Below, one piece after another: positions 14,551 through 17,623 of a stretch of 17,623 nt of DNA. The notes beneath the pieces were generated by a model. That model was not told where the DNA came from. It did not search any database and saw only the letters and a list, made by a program, of their open reading frames with translations. The stretch is from contig JAOAJJ010000007.1 in assembly GCA_026414245.1 (NCBI GenBank), positions 1-17,623 on the forward strand. The letters are read 5' to 3'. Source of the DNA: Candidatus Bathyarchaeota archaeon. GTDB lineage: Archaea; Thermoproteota; Bathyarchaeia; Bathyarchaeales; DTEX01. Numbering within the stretch: position 1 is the first letter of the stretch; each line of letters starts with the position of its first letter. A program made the translations under genes and the position numbers.

Positions 14551-16440
14551 TTACCCACACCCTTTCATCCCCATCTGTCCTTCAATTCGCGGCGAAAACG
14601 CTAATCCAGTTAACGTTCCAGCAACGCTTAACAGCACACTTCTGATAAAGTCTGGTAAATAGAATGGGAGCCACGCGAGAAAGCCAAGTAACCCTAGAAA
14701 AGCGAGTCTATAGAGCATGTAAGGTATGCTTGCAATTATGCCAGAGATGAGCGACACCACTAAAATATATGATTTTTTAGCCTTTAAGTCGCCTTTTGGT
14801 AAGAAAAATAGAGTGTCGAATGTTAAGCCGCCTAAAGCGTAGCCTAAGCCAACGAATATAGCGTATAGTTGTCCCGGTCGTATTAACCTAGTTGCTAGGG
14901 AGGTTATGGTAGCCATTAATGTAACCCTGCCAAATCTGCCAGTTAATCTTGCCATGAGCAGCATAAGGAGCCAACCCATAAAACGCTGTATGACACCATG
15001 CTGGCCGGTCAGCGCACCTATCAGCGGACCAAAGTAAATTTGCGTAGCCGTCCAAAGCGATGAGAAAATCGCTACCAGGGCTAGATCTCTTGAACTGAGC
15101 ATTTTTGATTTCTTTATGTGCATTGTCTCACCCATCGCTATTTCTGTTAGATTAGACTGGTGGTGGAAGATTATTCCCCCGAAGAATATGTATGCTGATA
15201 TCAGTGACACTATTATATCCAATATCGCTGCTGTCGTGAAGACGAGCAGCGGTTTACCCCTTCCTATCTTAACGAGATCTTTAAATCTTGTATTTAACCC
15301 TATGCAAACGAAAGCCATCGCAAAGAACCAGGTGCGCAGTATCTTTGTTTGGCTAATGATAATGTCCGCGGCTTTTCCAAGAGTTGGAACCAATAAGAAT
15401 GATGATAGTGCCGATGCAATAATAAAGCCTAAAACGAACTTCGGGAACCTATACCATATCTCTATGGGCCTAGGCTTCTCATCACCCTTATTTTCAATCT
15501 TAAGTGTCCAGTAAACAGCCAATATGAACGCTGTTACTCCAATGAGAACATTCTGCGCCATCTTAACCACCGATGCAATCTTCATCGCCTTATCACTGTA
15601 AAGTGCACCTGCAGCAACAACTGCCGGAGTCGTGTCGATCGTCCCGCCAATCCATGCGCCGGTGACAGCATCAGGAATCCCGGTAACTCTCGCTATAAAC
15701 GGCATAAGAACCGTGAGGGGTATCGAGAATAGAAGGACTAGTGAAATAGTGTAGCCTATCTCTTTCGGATCGGCTTTAATCGCGCCTCCAGTAGCTATGG
15801 CTGCTGAAACACCGCAAATGGATGTTGCACTGGCCATTGTAGCCGCGAAAGTCTTGCTTAAGCCTAATTTAACCGCTAGATAATAGCAGAAATACCAGAC
15901 GGTGAAGAGTCCAACAGTTATCTCAAATAGACCTAGGGCTCCAGCAGCAAGTACTACGCCTAAAAGCACCTCCGCGCCCAGTAGGACCAAGCCGATCTTT
16001 ATGAAGAGCTCTGTTTTTATTGAGGATTTCAGCCATTGGGGCACGCCGATAACGTTACTGATGAATAGTCCAATTAGCAGCGCCCACAGAACATATTCGA
16101 GACCCCAATAATTGATACTTTCTTGCTGGGCGAGCAGCAGGGATACTAAGGATAAAATGAATATTATTGGTAAGCCAGCTAGATATTTTCTCAGATTATT
16201 CTTTAGAGCTGCCACTGGGATACTGGTCACAAATAGGAGGAGTAAAACAAGTGCAATTAAGTATGGTAAGCTTGATGCTTGAATAGCCCATGATAAATCG
16301 GTAGTCCACCTGCCGATTTTCGGAAGCCATAAAAATAGATTCGCCGAGGACAGCCCTAGTAGAGCGAGCCCCAGCCAGAGAGCCCACCAATCCTCACTCT
16401 TGTAGAGTGGGAAGAGAACGCTTTCCTTCTTCAATCGCAT
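14551..16440 (-). CDS. YeiH-family transporter fused to an ECF S-component-like domain
   Basis: This is a 629-residue polytopic membrane protein with two modules. Residues 1 to about 425 match the YeiH/UPF0324 putative sulfate exporter family: SICGVSAAIATGGAIKADPKEIGY (207-230), GAWIGGTIDTTPAVVAAGA (261-279), ASVVKMAQNVLIG (289-301) and the closing FVCIGLNTRFKDL. Residues about 440-629 resemble an S-component: SRDLALVAIFSSLWTATQIYFGPLIGALTG, then several membrane segments including GLGYALGGLTFDTLFF. ATG 16440 abuts GGAGGG without spacing, so TTG 16434 (6 bases further) is a likelier start. An internal ATG at 15123 (residue 440) has GGGTGA four bases upstream, so the S-module may also be made alone. 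Cargo is unknown. Confidence 0.82.
   Translation of the reverse strand: MRLKKESVLFPLYKSEDWWALWLGLALLGLSSANLFLWLPKIGRWTTDLSWAIQASSLPYLIALVLLLLFVTSIPVAALKNNLRKYLAGLPIIFILSLVSLLLAQQESINYWGLEYVLWALLIGLFISNVIGVPQWLKSSIKTELFIKIGLVLLGAEVLLGVVLAAGALGLFEITVGLFTVWYFCYYLAVKLGLSKTFAATMASATSICGVSAAIATGGAIKADPKEIGYTISLVLLFSIPLTVLMPFIARVTGIPDAVTGAWIGGTIDTTPAVVAAGALYSDKAMKIASVVKMAQNVLIGVTAFILAVYWTLKIENKGDEKPRPIEIWYRFPKFVLGFIIASALSSFLLVPTLGKAADIIISQTKILRTWFFAMAFVCIGLNTRFKDLVKIGRGKPLLVFTTAAILDIIVSLISAYIFFGGIIFHHQSNLTEIAMGETMHIKKSKMLSSRDLALVAIFSSLWTATQIYFGPLIGALTGQHGVIQRFMGWLLMLLMARLTGRFGRVTLMATITSLATRLIRPGQLYAIFVGLGYALGGLTFDTLFFLPKGDLKAKKSYILVVSLISGIIASIPYMLYRLAFLGLLGFLAWLPFYLPDFIRSVLLSVAGTLTGLAFSPRIEGQMGMKGCG
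15121..15133 (-). promoter_or_regulatory. Internal ribosome site and ATG for the S-component module
   Basis: On the minus strand, GGGTGAGACAATG places a Shine-Dalgarno (plus 15128-15133) four bases before ATG 15123, exactly at the YeiH/S-component boundary and in frame. It looks like the relic, or the working start, of a formerly separate gene. Confidence 0.5.
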
Positions 16441-16452
16441 CCCTCCATTTCT

Positions 16453-16478
16453 ATAACGAAGTTATATAACTCCGTTAT
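16453..16478. promoter_or_regulatory. Tandem 13-bp inverted repeats, candidate operator
   Basis: Two directly abutting copies of ATAAC-N3-GTTAT lie at 16453-16465 (spacer GAA) and 16466-16478 (spacer TCC). They sit 13 bases upstream of ATG 16440, between the probable TATA box and the start codon on the minus strand, so bound protein would block transcription initiation. Confidence 0.65.
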
Positions 16479-16481
16479 AAC

Positions 16482-16489
16482 TTATAAAT
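16482..16489 (-). promoter_or_regulatory. TATA box for the YeiH/S-component gene
   Basis: TTTATAAG on the minus strand, centred about 45 bases before ATG 16440, predicts a transcription start near 16460, inside the tandem inverted repeats. Confidence 0.5.
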
Positions 16490-17077
16490 CTTTCGGAAAG
16501 CCCTTCTAGAAGCAGCATCTCAATACCTTGACCAGTTAATTTTACTGTTGCTGAATAACTTTGAGGTTAAGGATTTTTGGCGATTTAGAGTGTAAATCAT
16601 CCTCTAACAATTGAATTAGCAGATGTCCTTTAGACTTCAAATCCTTTAAAGTTGCCGCATTCAAAACGTGTAAAGAAAAGCAAATTTCAGATTAAATACA
16701 AGTAAAAATGTGACTAAAATGAATATTTGGTGATTCTGAATCCGCCTCATTGTGACACCATGGATAGACCTGTTGTCGTGGCTGTCAATAAAGCTCTAGA
16801 GACGGTAAAAATCAACCTCATACTTTCTTAGGTGCCGAAGAAGTAATGAGTGGACGCAAACATTAGCTGTAAGGGCAACTATGAAAAACAGGTGGCTGAA
16901 GCTTGCGGAATAAAATTGAGTTCGCCATCTATATTATTGGTAAGTTTACATGTCCCATTTTGGTCACGACTCGCAGAGGAATTTCATATGTTTAGCCATG
17001 GAAGAGTCCAGAACATTGCGGCTTTAGTTTCAGCTACAATTCTCATCTTTTATGAGCCTTGAAACTCTCAGAAATAA
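16490..17077. other. Non-coding stretch with degraded coding traces
   Basis: About 590 bases hold no convincing intact gene. On the minus strand a 40-codon frame (about 16676-16554) reads LNAATLKDLKSKGHLLIQLL and on to a stop; it looks protein-like but is unassigned. A DUF6448-like fragment lies at 16748-16843. After it, in the same phase, GTG 16850 opens a 70-codon frame (to 17062) of unknown origin with no ribosome site. I read the region as eroded sequence. Confidence 0.5.
16748..16843 (+). pseudogene. Decayed DUF6448-like fragment
   Basis: Translation in one frame gives HCDTMDRPVVVAVNKALETV, then KINLILS, a stop (TAG 16829-16831), VPKK and two more stops. From memory, DUF6448 proteins carry HCDTMDGPVVKAA-KALETGNVNLVL-WV near the mature N-terminus, so this looks like the start of such a gene interrupted by stops, with the rest missing or unrecognisable. 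Confidence 0.5.
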
Positions 17078-17086
17078 TTATATAAA
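17078..17086 (+). promoter_or_regulatory. TATA box for the terminal S-component gene
   Basis: TTATATAAA lies about 40-48 bases before TTG 17126; a transcription start near 17107 would leave a short leader with the GGAGGT site at 17111-17116. Confidence 0.5.
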
Positions 17087-17125
17087 GTAATGTAAAAAAT
17101 TACATTTAATGGAGGTTCAATACAC

Positions 17126-17602
17126 TTGCATGCGAGAACCGCCGCGCTTGTCGGGGTCTTTGCCTCTCTCCATGTAATATTGTATTTTATGTCTTTTGGT
17201 TTGTGGCGTAATTGGGCAATATACCTTGAACCCGTTGAGGGCATTATCCTTGGACCTTGGGCTGGTTTCCTAGCAGCCCTAATAGGCAGCATAGTTGCTA
17301 GGGCTGTTAAGCCTGTAGACTTTTGGATGTTTGGAATTATCGCCGAGCCTTTAGGGGTTTTAGCAGCTGGTTTTCTCGCCAAGGGGGATTGGAAGCCTGT
17401 CCTAGCAATTTACGGCGTAATGCTCTCAGCCTACTTCATTCATCCCTTAAGCTGGCAGCTCCCACTATGGGCGATTTTAGACATATTGATCGCTCCTGCT
17501 CTGATATATCCAACGGCAAAGATGGGGAAAAGTCTATTCGAAGGAAACTTTAAGCATATAACTACATTGATAATCCTCATATCATTTACATCTACAGTAA
17601 CG
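17126..17602 (+). CDS. ECF S-component-like membrane protein, 3' partial
   Basis: The frame is open to the end of the window. It starts at TTG 17126 with GGAGGT 9 bases upstream and a good TATA box. The 159 genuine residues form several membrane segments: TAALVGVFASLHVILYFMSF, GIILGPWAGFLAALIGSIVARA, FGIIAEPLGVLAAGFLA, YGVMLSAYFIHPLSWQLPLWAILDILIAPAL. The EGIILGPWAGFLAALIGS block resembles S-components and parallels the FATLFGPWVGGTGAAIG block of the protein at 9058. The cargo is unknown. The last seven codons in the window (LSLIHIS) derive from sequencing adapter, so the true C-terminus is not in this sequence. Confidence 0.75.
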
Positions 17603-17623
17603 CTGTCTCTTATACACATCTCC
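17603..17623. other. Untrimmed Nextera transposase adapter at the contig end
   Basis: The bases CTGTCTCTTATACACATCT followed by CC are the exact reverse complement of the 19-base Tn5 mosaic end plus the first adapter bases used in Illumina Nextera libraries. This is an assembly artefact, not genomic DNA. Confidence 0.93.

Noticed and set aside
14129..16111. Several plus-strand open frames opposite the HTH-10 and YeiH-fusion genes
   Set aside because: They are antisense shadows of strongly recognisable proteins, with low-complexity, Ser/Thr/Pro-rich translations and no ribosome sites.
16850..17062. A 70-codon open frame starting with GTG
   Set aside because: It has no ribosome site, follows two stops in the same phase after a decayed fragment, and resembles no family I know; it is described as part of the degraded region.
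1..17623. tRNA, rRNA, CRISPR arrays, insertion sequences
   Set aside because: None was seen by eye: no T-loop/acceptor pairing, no regularly spaced repeats, and no transposase-like protein or terminal inverted repeats.

Overview
The window is archaeal. Four things show this: the archaea-only GatD/GatE transamidosome amidotransferase pair, an RNA polymerase Rpo5/RpoH C-terminal domain, an archaeal-type phosphopantetheine adenylyltransferase, and A/T-rich TATA-box promoters. GTG and TTG start codons are used heavily, often behind strong Shine-Dalgarno sequences. The gene mix (archaeal thiolase/DUF35, DUF763, a HTH-10 regulator, several ECF S-component-like proteins) fits a Thermoproteota/TACK lineage, perhaps Bathyarchaeia. 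That lineage call is an inference. The right edge is a contig end: the last 21 bases match an Illumina Nextera transposase adapter.

Layout: (1) 1-3161, gatD (5' end cut by the window) and gatE. (2) 3267-5634, three plus-strand paralogous winged-helix proteins, with an unrelated minus-strand winged-helix protein between the first two. (3) 5753-7349, a thiolase with its DUF35 zinc-ribbon partner. (4) 7423-7965, a full-length, eukaryote-like Rpo5 on the minus strand. (5) 8069-10372, a divergent CoA-salvage cluster: type II pantothenate kinase homologue, ECF S-component-like membrane protein and CoaD. (6) 10427-12501, a DUF763 protein and a convergent PIG-L deacetylase. (7) 12803-13818, a DUF438/hemerythrin gene split in two frames and a small unknown protein. 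(8) 13831-16440, a HTH-10 regulator downstream of a YeiH/ECF-S fusion membrane protein whose promoter carries tandem inverted repeats. (9) 16441-17623, a largely non-coding stretch with a decayed DUF6448-like fragment, then a partial third S-component gene ending in adapter.

How genes may work together: GatDE makes Gln-tRNA(Gln). The kinase, transporter-like protein and CoaD could take up pantothenate and help convert it to CoA, bypassing the usual archaeal pantoate-kinase route. The thiolase uses the resulting CoA esters. The HTH-10 regulator may control the YeiH/S-component fusion.

The observations most worth follow-up are the Rpb5-like N-terminal domain on an archaeal Rpo5, the type II PanK transport/salvage cluster, the YeiH/S-component fusion with an internal translation start, the tandem 13-bp operators upstream of it, and the frame-split DUF438/hemerythrin gene.
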